Assembly (NCBI GenBank): GCA_964412195.1
Contig: CAYPNP010000017.1
Span: 47,026 to 111,025, forward strand
DNA length: 64,000 nucleotides
From: CAYPNP01 sp964412195
GTDB taxonomy: Bacteria; Acidobacteriota; JAAYUB01
Reading direction: 5' to 3'
The notes under the pieces were generated by a model, which saw only the letters and a program-made list of their open reading frames with translations, did not search any database and was not told the DNA's origin. Positions 1 through 8,042 of this stretch are shown piece after piece (positions within the stretch are counted from its first letter, which is position 1; the number at the start of each line of letters is the position of its first letter). The translations under genes and the position numbers were made by a program.

Positions 1-1
1 C

Positions 2-526
2 GCGCGCCGGGCCGTCGACGCCGGGATGCCGGTGCTCGGGATCTGTTACGGCCACCAGTTCCTGGCGCGGATTCTGCTCGGCCGCAAGCACGTCCGCCGC
101 GCGACAGTCCCGGAGTTCGGCTGGATCCGCCCGTCGCTCCGCCCGAACCCGCTGTTCGAGGGGATCGAGGACCCGCTGGTGATGGTCAGCCACTTCGACG
201 AGGTCCATGAGCTGACCTCCGATTTCCGGGTGCTCGGCGGCTCCCCCGACTGCGCGGTGCACGCCTTCCAGTACCGGGACCTGCCTGTCTGGGGCGTCCA
301 GTTCCACCCCGAGTACGGCCCGGCCGAAGCCGACGCCATCTTCCGCGCCCTGGTCACCGAGTCCCCCGAGCTGGCCGCCCGGATCCAGGGTCCGCCGCCG
401 GGCCGCCGCCCCTTGCCGCTGGAGCGGGTCTTCCACAATTTTCTGGGGGCCCGTCCCGCCCCCCCGCGACCGGCCAGGAAAGCCTCCTCGAACCCGGATA
501 TTTCAGAACACCTCCCTGGAGAGTGA
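2..526 (+). CDS. Class I glutamine amidotransferase (5' end outside window)
   Basis: C-terminal part of a class I (triad) glutamine amidotransferase, which releases ammonia from glutamine or hydrolyses a gamma-glutamyl bond. The open frame runs back through the window edge: the codons before the first ATG at 26 encode ARRAVDAG, which fits the strand leading into the nucleophile elbow, so the true start lies upstream. The catalytic Cys is in GICYGHQ, and the His/Glu pair is in QFHPEYGP. The tail of about 45 residues is Pro/Arg-rich. It resembles the free-standing GATase domains annotated as GMP synthase-like or gamma-glutamyl hydrolase-like; no partner synthetase is visible, so the substrate is unknown. 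The next gene starts 7 bp after the stop. Confidence 0.85.
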   Translation, partial: ARRAVDAGMPVLGICYGHQFLARILLGRKHVRRATVPEFGWIRPSLRPNPLFEGIEDPLVMVSHFDEVHELTSDFRVLGGSPDCAVHAFQYRDLPVWGVQFHPEYGPAEADAIFRALVTESPELAARIQGPPPGRRPLPLERVFHNFLGARPAPPRPARKASSNPDISEHLPGE

Positions 527-533
527 CGGGCGA

Positions 534-2363
534 ATGGGCAAAAAATCCAGGAAAGGCCGCCCGGAAAGCAGCCGCCGCCCGGCGGCGGCCGCCGTCGGCA
601 AAACACCGGCGTCCGTCCGGCTCGGCTGGCCCTTCTACCTCCTGATCATCCTCCTGGCCGTCCTGGTCTATACCCAGGCGCTGCAGTACCGGTTCGTGGA
701 TTTCGACGACACGATCCTAGTCACCTCCCAGCTCCCCTGGCACGGGGACCTGGCCCGCCTGGCGCGGATCTTCACCCAGCCATTCCAGGGCTCCGGCCCG
801 TATTACCGTCCCCTGACTTACCTGACGCTGATGATCGACGCCTCGCTGAGCGGCCTGGATCCGTTCCTGTTCCACCTGACGAACCTGCTCCTGCACATCG
901 CGGTTTGCCTCGCCCTGGTCCGGCTGCTGCTGGCCCTGGAGTATCATCGCTACTTCGTCTTCGCTTGCGGCGCGATTTTCGCGGTGCATCCGCTCCTGGT
1001 GAGCGCCGTCGCCTGGGTCCCGGGGCGGAACGATCCCCTCCTCGCCCTGTTCTTCTGCCTCGCCTTCCTCGCCCTGATCCGGTTCCTGCGGGACGGCCGG
1101 TGGACGGCGGCGGTCCTCCACCTGGTCTGCTTCGCCCTGGCGGTCTTCAGCAAGGAGGCCGGCCTGGCGCTGCCGCTGGTGTTCGCGTACTTCGTGGTCC
1201 TTCGCGCCGGGGCGCAGCGCTGGCGCCGCCTGCTGCCGCTGGCCGCCGGCTGGGCGGTCATCGCCGTCGTCTTCCTTTTCCTGAGGAGCCTGGCGTTCCG
1301 CGGCGTGGCGCCCCTGGACCCCCTGGGACCCATTCCGGCCGGCCGGGCCGTCGAGTTCTTCTTCCAGCACCTGCGGGCGATCCCGGAGCTGCTGGGCAAG
1401 TTCCTGATCCCGGTCGGCCTCTCCAGCATGCCGATGTACGGCACGGCCCCCACGGTGATCGGGCTGGCCGGGCTGGCGGCGGCCCTGGCGGCCGTGATCT
1501 GGACGAAGAACGGGACTTTCGGCGAGCGCGCCTTCGGCCTGGCCTCCTTCATCCTGCTGCTCCTCCCGGGCATGTTCACCAGCGCGGGGCCGGGCAAATT
1601 CGATTACCTCGAATACCGGATCTACCTGCCCGCCGTCTGCCTGGCAATCTTTCTGGGGGCCGTGCTGCCCGGGCGGATCTGGACATGGCCGCGGCCGCTG
1701 CTGGCCGGAATCCTGGCCGCCGTGACGATCCCGCTGGCCGTGACCGCCTTCCAAGCCTGCGGACAGTATGCCGATCCGGCCGCGTTCGCCGAAACCGCCG
1801 TCCGGACGAGCCCGCAATCCGCCCTGGCCTACTATTGCCGAGGCCGGGTCCGTTACCTTGACGGAAACAAGGCCGGGGCGGTGGCCGACTTCAATCGGGC
1901 CATCGAGCTCAAGCCGGGATACCTGGATGCGCTGGAAAACCGCGGCATCGCCCGGATGAACGGCGGGGACCGCCAGGGCGCGCTGGCCGATCTCAACGCC
2001 GTGCTGCACGCCCGTGCCGACAAGGCGGACATCCTTTACAACCGCGGCATCGTCCGGAAGGACCTCGGGGACCAGGCGGGCGCGCTGGCGGATTTCGACG
2101 CCGTCATCCGGCTCCGCCCCGATTTTACGAAAGCATACAACAACCGCGCCGTCCTGAGAGCCATGAGCGGCGACGCCCGGGGGGCCGTGTCCGACCTGGA
2201 CCGCGTGATCGCGCTCCAGCCGGATTTCGCCGACGCCTACTTCAACCGGGGGGTGCTGCGGCACAATGCCGGCGATCGGGCGGGGGCCTGCGCGGACTGG
2301 CAGAAAGCCGCCTCGCTGGGCCACGCCGCCGCCGCGGAGGCTGCCGGCCAGCACTGCCCCTGA
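534..2363 (+). CDS. TMTC-like multi-pass membrane protein with C-terminal TPRs
   Basis: 609 residues. A basic N-terminus is followed by about ten hydrophobic segments (roughly residues 32-425) and then about five tetratricopeptide repeats (roughly 430-600), each with the G-D-x-x-G-A-x-A-D pattern. The first lumenal loop carries VDFDD followed by YYRPLTYLTL, the arrangement seen in bacterial relatives of the eukaryotic TMTC O-mannosyltransferases (GT-C fold, GT39-like). The first loop acidic pair is a candidate catalytic site. The likely role is a polyprenyl-phosphate-sugar dependent glycosyltransferase at the cytoplasmic membrane, with TPRs for protein contacts. The acceptor cannot be deduced. 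The start follows a GGAG-containing leader that overlaps the end of the amidotransferase gene, so the two are probably cotranscribed. Confidence 0.8.
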   Translation: MGKKSRKGRPESSRRPAAAAVGKTPASVRLGWPFYLLIILLAVLVYTQALQYRFVDFDDTILVTSQLPWHGDLARLARIFTQPFQGSGPYYRPLTYLTLMIDASLSGLDPFLFHLTNLLLHIAVCLALVRLLLALEYHRYFVFACGAIFAVHPLLVSAVAWVPGRNDPLLALFFCLAFLALIRFLRDGRWTAAVLHLVCFALAVFSKEAGLALPLVFAYFVVLRAGAQRWRRLLPLAAGWAVIAVVFLFLRSLAFRGVAPLDPLGPIPAGRAVEFFFQHLRAIPELLGKFLIPVGLSSMPMYGTAPTVIGLAGLAAALAAVIWTKNGTFGERAFGLASFILLLLPGMFTSAGPGKFDYLEYRIYLPAVCLAIFLGAVLPGRIWTWPRPLLAGILAAVTIPLAVTAFQACGQYADPAAFAETAVRTSPQSALAYYCRGRVRYLDGNKAGAVADFNRAIELKPGYLDALENRGIARMNGGDRQGALADLNAVLHARADKADILYNRGIVRKDLGDQAGALADFDAVIRLRPDFTKAYNNRAVLRAMSGDARGAVSDLDRVIALQPDFADAYFNRGVLRHNAGDRAGACADWQKAASLGHAAAAEAAGQHCP

Positions 2364-2521
2364 CACGGGAAGCCGGCAATCCCATCCCTCCCTCATATCA
2401 ACAAGGGAAAACCGGTCTGCTCGAATTTCCACCCCCTCGGTTGAGATTAGCGATATGAATTCGGACGAATGTTCTCTATACTTTTTCTGCAGTGAATTTC
2501 TGGGAAGTACGGACGTGTCGA

Positions 2522-3478
2522 ATGGTCGAAAACGAGATGATCCGACGCCGCAAGTCTTCGGTCGCATTGCTGTCCGTGATGTCCAACGCCACGCTGGTGG
2601 CGGCCAAGCTCGCGATCGGGCTGCTGATCGGCTCGGTCTCGGTGGTCTCCGAGGCGATCCACTCCGGCGTCGATCTGGTGGCAGCCGTCATCGCCTGGTT
2701 CGCGGTGAGGACTTCGGGCAAGCCCGCTGACCGGCAACACCCGTACGGCCACGGCAAGATCGAGAACATCTCCGGGACCGTCGAGGCACTGCTGATCTTC
2801 GTGGCGGCCGGCTGGATCATCTACGAATCGGTCCAGAAGCTGCTCCATCATGAGCCGTTGGACGCCCCGGCCCTCGGCGTCGGGGTGATGTTCGTCTCGG
2901 CGGCGGCCAATTTTTTCCTGTCACGCCAGCTTTTCAAAGTGGGCAAGGAGACCGACTCCGTGGCCCTCCAGGCGGACGCCTGGCACCTTCGCACCGACGT
3001 CTGGACTTCCCTCGGGGTCATGGCCGGCCTGGCGGTCATCCTGGCGGGACGCTGGCTTCTGCCCGGCGTCAATCTCGACTGGGTGGACCCGGTGGCCGCC
3101 ATCATGGTGGCGACCCTGATCATCCACGCCGCCTGGAAGCTGACCGCCGAGTCGGCGCGCGACCTCCTGGATGCCAGCCTCCTGCCGAAGGAACGAGCCT
3201 GGATCCGGGCTTACCTGAAACGTTTCCGGCCGCGGATCCGCGGATTCCACCAGATGCGCTGCCGCAAGTCGGGCCCGTCGCGCTTTCTGGAGTTCCACCT
3301 GCTCGTGGACGGCCGCCTGACGGTGATCAACTCCCACGCCCTGGCCGGCGAGATCAAGGCCGGCATCGTGCAGCAGTATCCCGGCGCCATCGTCACCATC
3401 CACGTGGAGCCCTGCAAGGAAGGCGACTGCGCCGAGCCCTGCGAGGAGGGCTGCAGCTGGAAGAACGGGGCCATCTGA
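2522..3478 (+). CDS. Cation diffusion facilitator (CDF) family metal transporter
   Basis: 318 residues from ATG 2522; the frame is open to a GTG at 2492, but the extra ten residues look non-conserved. About six hydrophobic segments are followed by a cytoplasmic C-terminal domain. Metal-site signatures are present: HSGVD in the second helix (H-x3-D), HPYGHGKIEN in the loop, and HLRTDVWTS (H-x3-D) in helix V. This is the two H-x3-D architecture of proton-coupled Zn/Fe/Mn exporters of the CDF family. The C-terminus ends in a Cys-rich tail (PCKEGDCAEPCEEGC), which could bind metal and is not a standard part of the domain. The exact metal is not predictable here. It appears monocistronic. Confidence 0.9.
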   Translation: MVENEMIRRRKSSVALLSVMSNATLVAAKLAIGLLIGSVSVVSEAIHSGVDLVAAVIAWFAVRTSGKPADRQHPYGHGKIENISGTVEALLIFVAAGWIIYESVQKLLHHEPLDAPALGVGVMFVSAAANFFLSRQLFKVGKETDSVALQADAWHLRTDVWTSLGVMAGLAVILAGRWLLPGVNLDWVDPVAAIMVATLIIHAAWKLTAESARDLLDASLLPKERAWIRAYLKRFRPRIRGFHQMRCRKSGPSRFLEFHLLVDGRLTVINSHALAGEIKAGIVQQYPGAIVTIHVEPCKEGDCAEPCEEGCSWKNGAI

Positions 3479-3589
3479 CCTGCGGGATCGGGTGATCCCC
3501 CCTGCCATCCATCCTGCCCCCGGCTTTCCTCGTTCACTTCTGGTACAATTGGCTCAACAGTTTTCCACTACTCGGCAGGAGGGGTCCCC

Positions 3590-5029
3590 GTGAATAATCC
3601 GCCTCGTCCCGTCGCCGGCCGGTGTCCCAACGGCCACACCGGGCCGTTCCCGCCCGGCAGCCTGTTCTGCACGCAGTGCGGCTTCCTGATCGACTGGAGG
3701 GCGCCCGCCGTCGCGCCAGCGGGCGGGCTGCCGGAAGTCCCTCTGCCGCCGGACGCTTCCCCGCCGGCGCCTTCCCCCGCCGCCCCGGCCCCGGCCGTGC
3801 CCGCTGCGCCTCCCATCCGCTGCCAGACCTGCCAGGACGACCCGGTCCGCATCCCCGGCGAGGCGCTGCTCTGCCCCGACTGCCGCCGCCTCCGGCCGCT
3901 GGGCCCCGGCTACACGCTGGACGCGGCCGCCTTCCAATGGTCGCTGGACGGCTCGGCCATGGCCCGGCTGCGCAATATCGCCCCCCTGAACAAGGCCGCC
4001 GCCATGATCTCCGACAAGGTCGGCCGGCCCTGGATCGAGGCCGCCTTCAACGCCGTCCGCCTCGGCGAAAACCAGATGCCGGACGTCTTCCGGATGGCCG
4101 TGCTGGCGGCGCGCATCCTGGCCCTGCCCCACATGCCGGACGTCTACGTCTCGGGCGACCGGATCTGGGACGCGGCCACCTACGGCAGCGACCGCAGCTC
4201 CTTCGTCGTGCTGGGGACCGCCATCGTGGGCAACTTCCAGGGCCGGGAGCTCCTGTTCATCCTGGCCCGGGAGATGGGCCACTGCCGCGCCGGGCACGCC
4301 CTCTGGAAGACCGTCATCCGGGTGGTGCTGGGCCAGACGGCGACGCGGAAGGGCTTCGCCGAAGCCGGCCTGATCTCGGCGCTCAATCCGCTCCACCTGC
4401 TGGAAAGCACCATCGAGCTGCCGCTGCTGGCCTGGGCCCGCCAGGCGGAGATCACCGCGGACCGCGCCGGCGCCCTGGCGGTGGGCGAGGCCGCCGTGGC
4501 CCAGCGGGCGCTGATGACCTGGAGCCTCAAGTCCGCCGCCCTGCTGCGCAAGGTGAGCTTCCACGCCTGGATGGAGCAGCTGACCGACGACGACGAACAG
4601 GTCACCCGGCTGTCGGAGGTGGTCAGCAGCTCGACGCCCTACATCACCCGCCGGCTGAAGCGGATGACCGAGTTCTTCGCCAAGCCCGAGATGGAGCGAT
4701 GGGAAGCCGTGATCCGGCCGTTGCGGGAGGCGGCCTGGGCGACCGTGCTGCCGGTGGTGAGCGGCGCGCCGGCCCGCGGGAAAGCCCGTCCCGCTCTGGC
4801 CCGGCGGCCGGCTGCCGGCCCATCACCCAAGCCGCCGGAGAAAATGTCGGCCGCCGGCCTCCGCCTGACGTGCCCGGCGTGCCACCAGCGGCTGGAAATC
4901 CCCCGCGCGGTGGCGGAAGGGAGAGGCATCTTGCGCGTGCGTTGTCCCCACCCCGGCTGCGGGCGGGTGATGGCGATCCGGCCGAGGAAGCAGGAATCTG
5001 CCGACGCCCAGTTGCCGGTGGATGACTAA
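3590..5029 (+). CDS. Zinc-ribbon, M48-like (degenerate HExxH) protein
   Basis: 479 residues starting at GTG 3590, placed by an AGGAGG site 8-13 bp upstream. Two N-terminal CxxC zinc ribbons (about residues 10-30 and 81-103) are separated by a Pro/Ala linker. The central domain (about 110-380) resembles M48 peptidases: the helix reads AREMGHCRAGH and the second helix EITADRAGALA supplies the Glu ligand (E287) and the ExxxD pattern. The first metal-binding His of HExxH is Arg (R227, codon CGG), while E228 and H231 are kept. A third zinc ribbon (CPACH...CPHPGC) closes the protein. No signal peptide or membrane segment is evident, unlike HtpX. It may be a catalytically impaired or non-peptidase relative. 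Confidence 0.72.
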   Translation: MNNPPRPVAGRCPNGHTGPFPPGSLFCTQCGFLIDWRAPAVAPAGGLPEVPLPPDASPPAPSPAAPAPAVPAAPPIRCQTCQDDPVRIPGEALLCPDCRRLRPLGPGYTLDAAAFQWSLDGSAMARLRNIAPLNKAAAMISDKVGRPWIEAAFNAVRLGENQMPDVFRMAVLAARILALPHMPDVYVSGDRIWDAATYGSDRSSFVVLGTAIVGNFQGRELLFILAREMGHCRAGHALWKTVIRVVLGQTATRKGFAEAGLISALNPLHLLESTIELPLLAWARQAEITADRAGALAVGEAAVAQRALMTWSLKSAALLRKVSFHAWMEQLTDDDEQVTRLSEVVSSSTPYITRRLKRMTEFFAKPEMERWEAVIRPLREAAWATVLPVVSGAPARGKARPALARRPAAGPSPKPPEKMSAAGLRLTCPACHQRLEIPRAVAEGRGILRVRCPHPGCGRVMAIRPRKQESADAQLPVDD

Positions 5030-5033
5030 GGGG

Positions 5034-5206
5034 ACGATGGACGATGGACCATAGACGATGGACGATGGACGATTGACGATAGACGATGGACTGCAGACAG
5101 TGGCCCATCGTCCATAGTTTATAGTCCATGGTCCATGGTCCATGGTCTATGGTCGATCGCCGAATCCGATCCCAATCCGCAATCCGAAATCCGCAATCCG
5201 CAATTG
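5034..5206. repeat. Intergenic inverted repeat of GGACGATGGACCAT motif, then AATCCGC repeats
   Basis: Positions 5034-5153 form an imperfect inverted repeat. The left arm is tandem GACGATGGAC/ACCATAGAC units and the right arm is the same family reversed (GTCCATGGTC units). Positions 5165-5206 hold tandem AATCCGCAATCCG. The block lies between two convergent genes. The same families recur at 9416-9464, 13506-13621 and 41353-41436. Confidence 0.9.
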
Positions 5207-5208
5207 TC

Positions 5209-5703
5209 TCACTCGTCTGGTGTGTAATAGCTGGAATCGGGATTCTCGTACGCCCCGCCGCCCCAGCCGGCCGAGTCTGCCTCGAATTCATCCACATCGG
5301 TCGGGGCGTTGGGATCGAAACCGCCCACGTCGGCGTACCCCTCCTCGGCCATGTCTTCCGCCTCGATTTCATGGTCCAGCTCCGCGGCGGCCAATTCGTC
5401 GGCCTGGATGTCGGCATCCAACGCCTCCTCCTCGACGATCTCGGCCTCCAGGTCGCCTTCCGGGTTGGCGGTCTCTGTGTCCATAACGACTTCCATCTCG
5501 CCGTCGCCGTCGGTGTCCACCGCCAGGACGTCGAACGTCCCGTCCCCGTCGGTGTCGAGGGCGACCGCGTCCACGGTGCCGTCGGCGCCCTCGTCCACGA
5601 TCACCGCCTCCACCGTCCCGTCGGCCCCGGCGTCGACCAGGGTGACTTCCATCTCCTCGTCGGGCTGATCCTCCGGTTCCAAGGGCCTGGTGTCGTCCGG
5701 CAT
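5209..5703 (-). CDS. Acidic protein with Asp/Gly calcium-loop-like repeats
   Basis: 164 residues, strongly acidic. The start at 5703 is chosen because AGGAGG lies 8 bp upstream; the frame is open further upstream but without a site. Residues about 20-75 contain four consecutive 13-residue repeats of the type DxGADGTVxAVxV and DTDGDGTFDVLAV. The last two match the DxDxDG calcium-binding loop of dockerin, EF-hand and thrombospondin type 3 repeats. The remainder is Glu/Asp/Ala-rich with a Tyr/Ser-rich tail. There is no signal peptide, so a cytoplasmic calcium-binding or purely structural protein is possible. No family is recognised with certainty. Confidence 0.65.
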   Translation of the reverse strand: MPDDTRPLEPEDQPDEEMEVTLVDAGADGTVEAVIVDEGADGTVDAVALDTDGDGTFDVLAVDTDGDGEMEVVMDTETANPEGDLEAEIVEEEALDADIQADELAAAELDHEIEAEDMAEEGYADVGGFDPNAPTDVDEFEADSAGWGGGAYENPDSSYYTPDE

Positions 5704-5890
5704 GACATCCCCTCCTGCCAAAGTGTCCGGAAAACAAGTCTCTTGTGTCGGAGTATAGCCCCCCACCTGCCGAAAGCAAGGCGAATTTTGCCCCATCCCG
5801 GCCGGGAAGATCCGGGCGGCTCGAAGAGGAGTTCGGACGTTATAACGTGTAAACGTTGAAACGTTGCGACGATTGGAGGGAATCAGCGGG

Positions 5891-6319
5891 TCATGGCGTG
5901 GAAACCATCTCCGTCCAGATCGCCCGCTCGAGGCACTGCGTCAACCTCCCCATGACCTGGTGCTGGGCGACCAGGGCCTCCAGGATGGATTTCAGCGGGT
6001 CGAGGCGGGCGTCGGCGCGCTCGTCCAGGTCGATCTTCTTCATCGACCAATAGGGGAAGAGCCGGTCGTTCACGTTTTCCTCGCTGCCCAGGAGCAGGAC
6101 GTCGGTGTGGCGGCCGTCCCGGACGATGCTCTCGTACAGGGTGTCGACGTGCTCCTTCGGCCCTTCGATGATCTGGAAGAACAGGCCGCCGGCGGACATG
6201 AGCACCCCGGTGACGCCGAGCTGCTGGTTCCTGGCGGCCGACTGGTCCGCGAGGCGCGCGATCTCGTCGGATGGGAGCGGCTTGGCGAAACGGCTGACAT
6301 ACTTGAGTCGTTTTAGCAT
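5891..6319 (-). CDS. BLUF domain blue-light photoreceptor
   Basis: 142 residues. The start at 6319 follows GGAGG by about 7 bp. The first 95 residues are a BLUF (flavin-binding blue-light sensor) domain: LKRLKYVSRF supplies the conserved Tyr, ARNQQLGVTG the flavin-contacting Asn, FFQIIEGP the key Gln, and YWSM the Trp/Met pair near the flavin. All residues of the photocycle hydrogen-bond network are therefore present. A helical tail of about 45 residues follows, as in short BLUF proteins such as PixD. No effector domain is fused and no obvious partner is adjacent, so the output is unknown. Binding of FAD is expected from the family. Confidence 0.88.
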   Translation of the reverse strand: MLKRLKYVSRFAKPLPSDEIARLADQSAARNQQLGVTGVLMSAGGLFFQIIEGPKEHVDTLYESIVRDGRHTDVLLLGSEENVNDRLFPYWSMKKIDLDERADARLDPLKSILEALVAQHQVMGRLTQCLERAIWTEMVSTP

Positions 6320-6494
6320 ACAATAGCCTCCGGTTGAGTTGCGCAGGTTGGGCATGCATCGATCTCTGGAATCCGCTTAGATGCCCCACCCCGGCAGCCG
6401 GTTGCAACGCCGCCTCAGGATGAGGCAGCGGGGACGGGACCACGGGACGGTGCGGGCGCATCGAACCAGCAATCTTTACGCGAGGGATGATACG

Positions 6495-7238
6495 ATGGCA
6501 CTGAATCAAACAACCGCCCGCAGCGCCGCGGGGCTTCTTCTTGCCGCGGGCCTCCTGGCCTGCCTTGCCGCCGGGGAGGCCGCCGCCCAGTACACCAACC
6601 CGTACAACGGGACCACCTGGAACAATCCCGTATCCGCCATGTGCGACGTGATGATCACCAACTCGATCCAGAAAAAGATGCTGGAGAAATCGCTGGCCCA
6701 GAAGCGGTCAGGGAGCGCCGCGGTCCAGCCGACCGGAACGGCCGCGCCCGCCGCCGCGCCCGCGGCGCCGAAGCACGAGCTGGCGGCATCGGGCTTCACA
6801 CCCCTCGGCGGAAGGCTCATGCCAGACAAGATCGCCGCCGGCGTCGCCGGAATCGAGCCCGCCCAGCAGCAGCAGCTTGCCCAAGCCTTCCGCCAGACGC
6901 TGGCCACGTACGAGGCGCAGCTGCCCAAGGATAACGTCTCCTTCGCCATCGGGTTCCTGATCGTCGCCAGCCTGCAGGTTTTCTCCGGCAAAGAGGTCTC
7001 AGATTCGGATTACGAACAGCTGGTTCGCGACCTCAACGACATCCTGGCCGAGACGCCCCGGTTCCAGCAGATGGACGCGAAAGGCAAGCAGACCCTCTAC
7101 GAGGTCTCGGTGATCACCGGCGGCATCGTCGCCGGGCTTTACAACACCGGCGTCGAGGAGAAGGACGCCGCCGCCCAGCAGCAGGCCAAAGACCTCGCCA
7201 AGTCGATCCTCGAGACCTTCGGCGTCAGAGCAAATTAA
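6495..7238 (+). CDS. Secreted protein, DUF6683-like
   Basis: 247 residues from ATG 6495 (GAGGG about 9 bp upstream). The N-terminus is a clear signal peptide (hydrophobic AAGLLLAAGLLACLAAG, then AAAQ). The first mature stretch YTNPYNGTTWNNP and a central Ala/Pro linker precede a helical domain (about residues 115-245) containing LPKDNVSFAIGFLIVASLQV and a DLNDILAETPRF segment. This resembles the proteins grouped as DUF6683, which have no known function. The DUF assignment is from memory of the pattern and is moderate. It is divergent from the BLUF gene and convergent with arfB. Confidence 0.7.
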   Translation: MALNQTTARSAAGLLLAAGLLACLAAGEAAAQYTNPYNGTTWNNPVSAMCDVMITNSIQKKMLEKSLAQKRSGSAAVQPTGTAAPAAAPAAPKHELAASGFTPLGGRLMPDKIAAGVAGIEPAQQQQLAQAFRQTLATYEAQLPKDNVSFAIGFLIVASLQVFSGKEVSDSDYEQLVRDLNDILAETPRFQQMDAKGKQTLYEVSVITGGIVAGLYNTGVEEKDAAAQQQAKDLAKSILETFGVRAN

Positions 7239-7260
7239 GGACTTACAGATAAATCACGCA

Positions 7261-7390
7261 CAATCCATTTGCCATTTGTCATTTGTCAATTGTCATTGGT
7301 CATTTGAAGAGATTCCCACCCGAATCATGGTGACCAGCTTCCGAAAAATGATCAATGGCAATTGGTAAATGACAAATGGCAAATGGATTG
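7261..7390. repeat. Inverted repeat of CATTTGCCATTTGTC motif
   Basis: The left arm 7261-7284 and right arm 7367-7390 are exact reverse complements over 24 bp. Both are built from CATTTG(C/T)CATTTGTC-type units, with further degenerate units between. It lies between convergent genes. No T-run follows either arm, so a simple intrinsic terminator is not obvious. Confidence 0.85.
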
Positions 7391-7407
7391 CCGGACAGCG
7401 TCGCGTC

Positions 7408-7830
7408 CTATTCTTCCGCGCTGGGTTTGCGGCGGGCGGACTTGACGCCGGAGCGGCGGCGCTTGGATTCCAGGCGCTCCCGCTTCACGGCGGCGGGGAC
7501 GCGGGTCCGGCGGCGGGGCTTTTCCGGCCGGAGGGCGGCCTGGAGGAGTGCGACGAACTGCTCCACGGCCCGGTCCCGGTTGGTTTTCTGGCTGCGGGTG
7601 TCCTGGACCGAAACCTGCAGGATGCCGTCCTTGGTCAGCCGCGGGGCAAGCTTGGCCCGCAAGCGCTCGCGGACCTCGGGCGGCAGGCTCGGCGATCCCG
7701 CCACGTCGAAGCGCAGGGTGACCTTGGTGGCCACCTTGTTGACGTTCTGGCCGCCGGGTCCGCCACTTCGGGAAGCGGAGAAATCCAGTTCCTCGTCGGG
7801 GATCTGCAGGGTGGCGGTGATTTCAATCAT
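7408..7830 (-). CDS. arfB: Alternative ribosome-rescue factor ArfB (peptidyl-tRNA hydrolase)
   Basis: 140 residues. It hydrolyses peptidyl-tRNA on ribosomes stalled at the end of truncated mRNA. The catalytic GGQ motif lies in SRSGGPGGQNVNKVATKVTL, the signature shared with class I release factors. It lacks a codon-recognition domain, as expected for ArfB/YaeJ. The C-terminal 40 residues are very rich in Lys/Arg (RRRTRVPAAVKRERLESKRR), corresponding to the tail that enters the mRNA channel. Length and order match the family. It is transcribed alone, convergent with the secreted protein gene. Confidence 0.93.
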   Translation of the reverse strand: MIEITATLQIPDEELDFSASRSGGPGGQNVNKVATKVTLRFDVAGSPSLPPEVRERLRAKLAPRLTKDGILQVSVQDTRSQKTNRDRAVEQFVALLQAALRPEKPRRRTRVPAAVKRERLESKRRRSGVKSARRKPSAEE

Positions 7831-7989
7831 GCTTGGGATCCGATTTGTTATTGGTGATTGATTATATCTTAATGGCTATATCAACCCGGAATCCAAACGA
7901 GTGTGAACTGCCCAACACTTAAGAGGAAGACAACTAAACCGCGCGCCAGTCGCTGACGCTCCTGGTACTGACGCCTCGGGGCTCCGTCG

Positions 7990-8040
7990 CCGTTTCGCCG
8001 TTTCGCCCCACCGCCGTTTCGCCGTTTCGGTGACTCGGCG
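7990..8040. repeat. GCCGTTTCGCC tandem repeat block
   Basis: Tandem CGCCGTTTCGCCG units immediately downstream of the ybaK-like gene. The same family is at 33895-33935, 34489-34522, 35713-36000 and, inside a gene, 59189-59223. Confidence 0.85.
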
Positions 8041-8042
8041 CC

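Noticed and set aside
717..2567. Long minus-strand ORF of 616 codons over the TMTC-like gene
   Set aside because: It is the GC-rich shadow of a well-supported plus-strand gene: composition is Gly/Arg/Gln-rich, no domain is visible, and it has no start site. The same reasoning removes other long antisense or alternate-frame ORFs, for example at 13669-16785, 16749-19631, 42818-45691 and 45970-48147.
3484..3499. Terminator after the CDF gene (GGGATC-GGGT-GATCCC)
   Set aside because: A 6-bp stem is present but there is no T-run after it.
5034..5206. CRISPR-like arrays in the tandem repeats
   Set aside because: Repeat units are contiguous without unique spacers and no cas gene is present. The same holds for the arrays at 13.5, 39.3 and 57.6 kb.
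7261..7390. Bidirectional terminator between convergent genes
   Set aside because: The arms pair perfectly but the loop is about 80 nt and no T-run follows on either strand.
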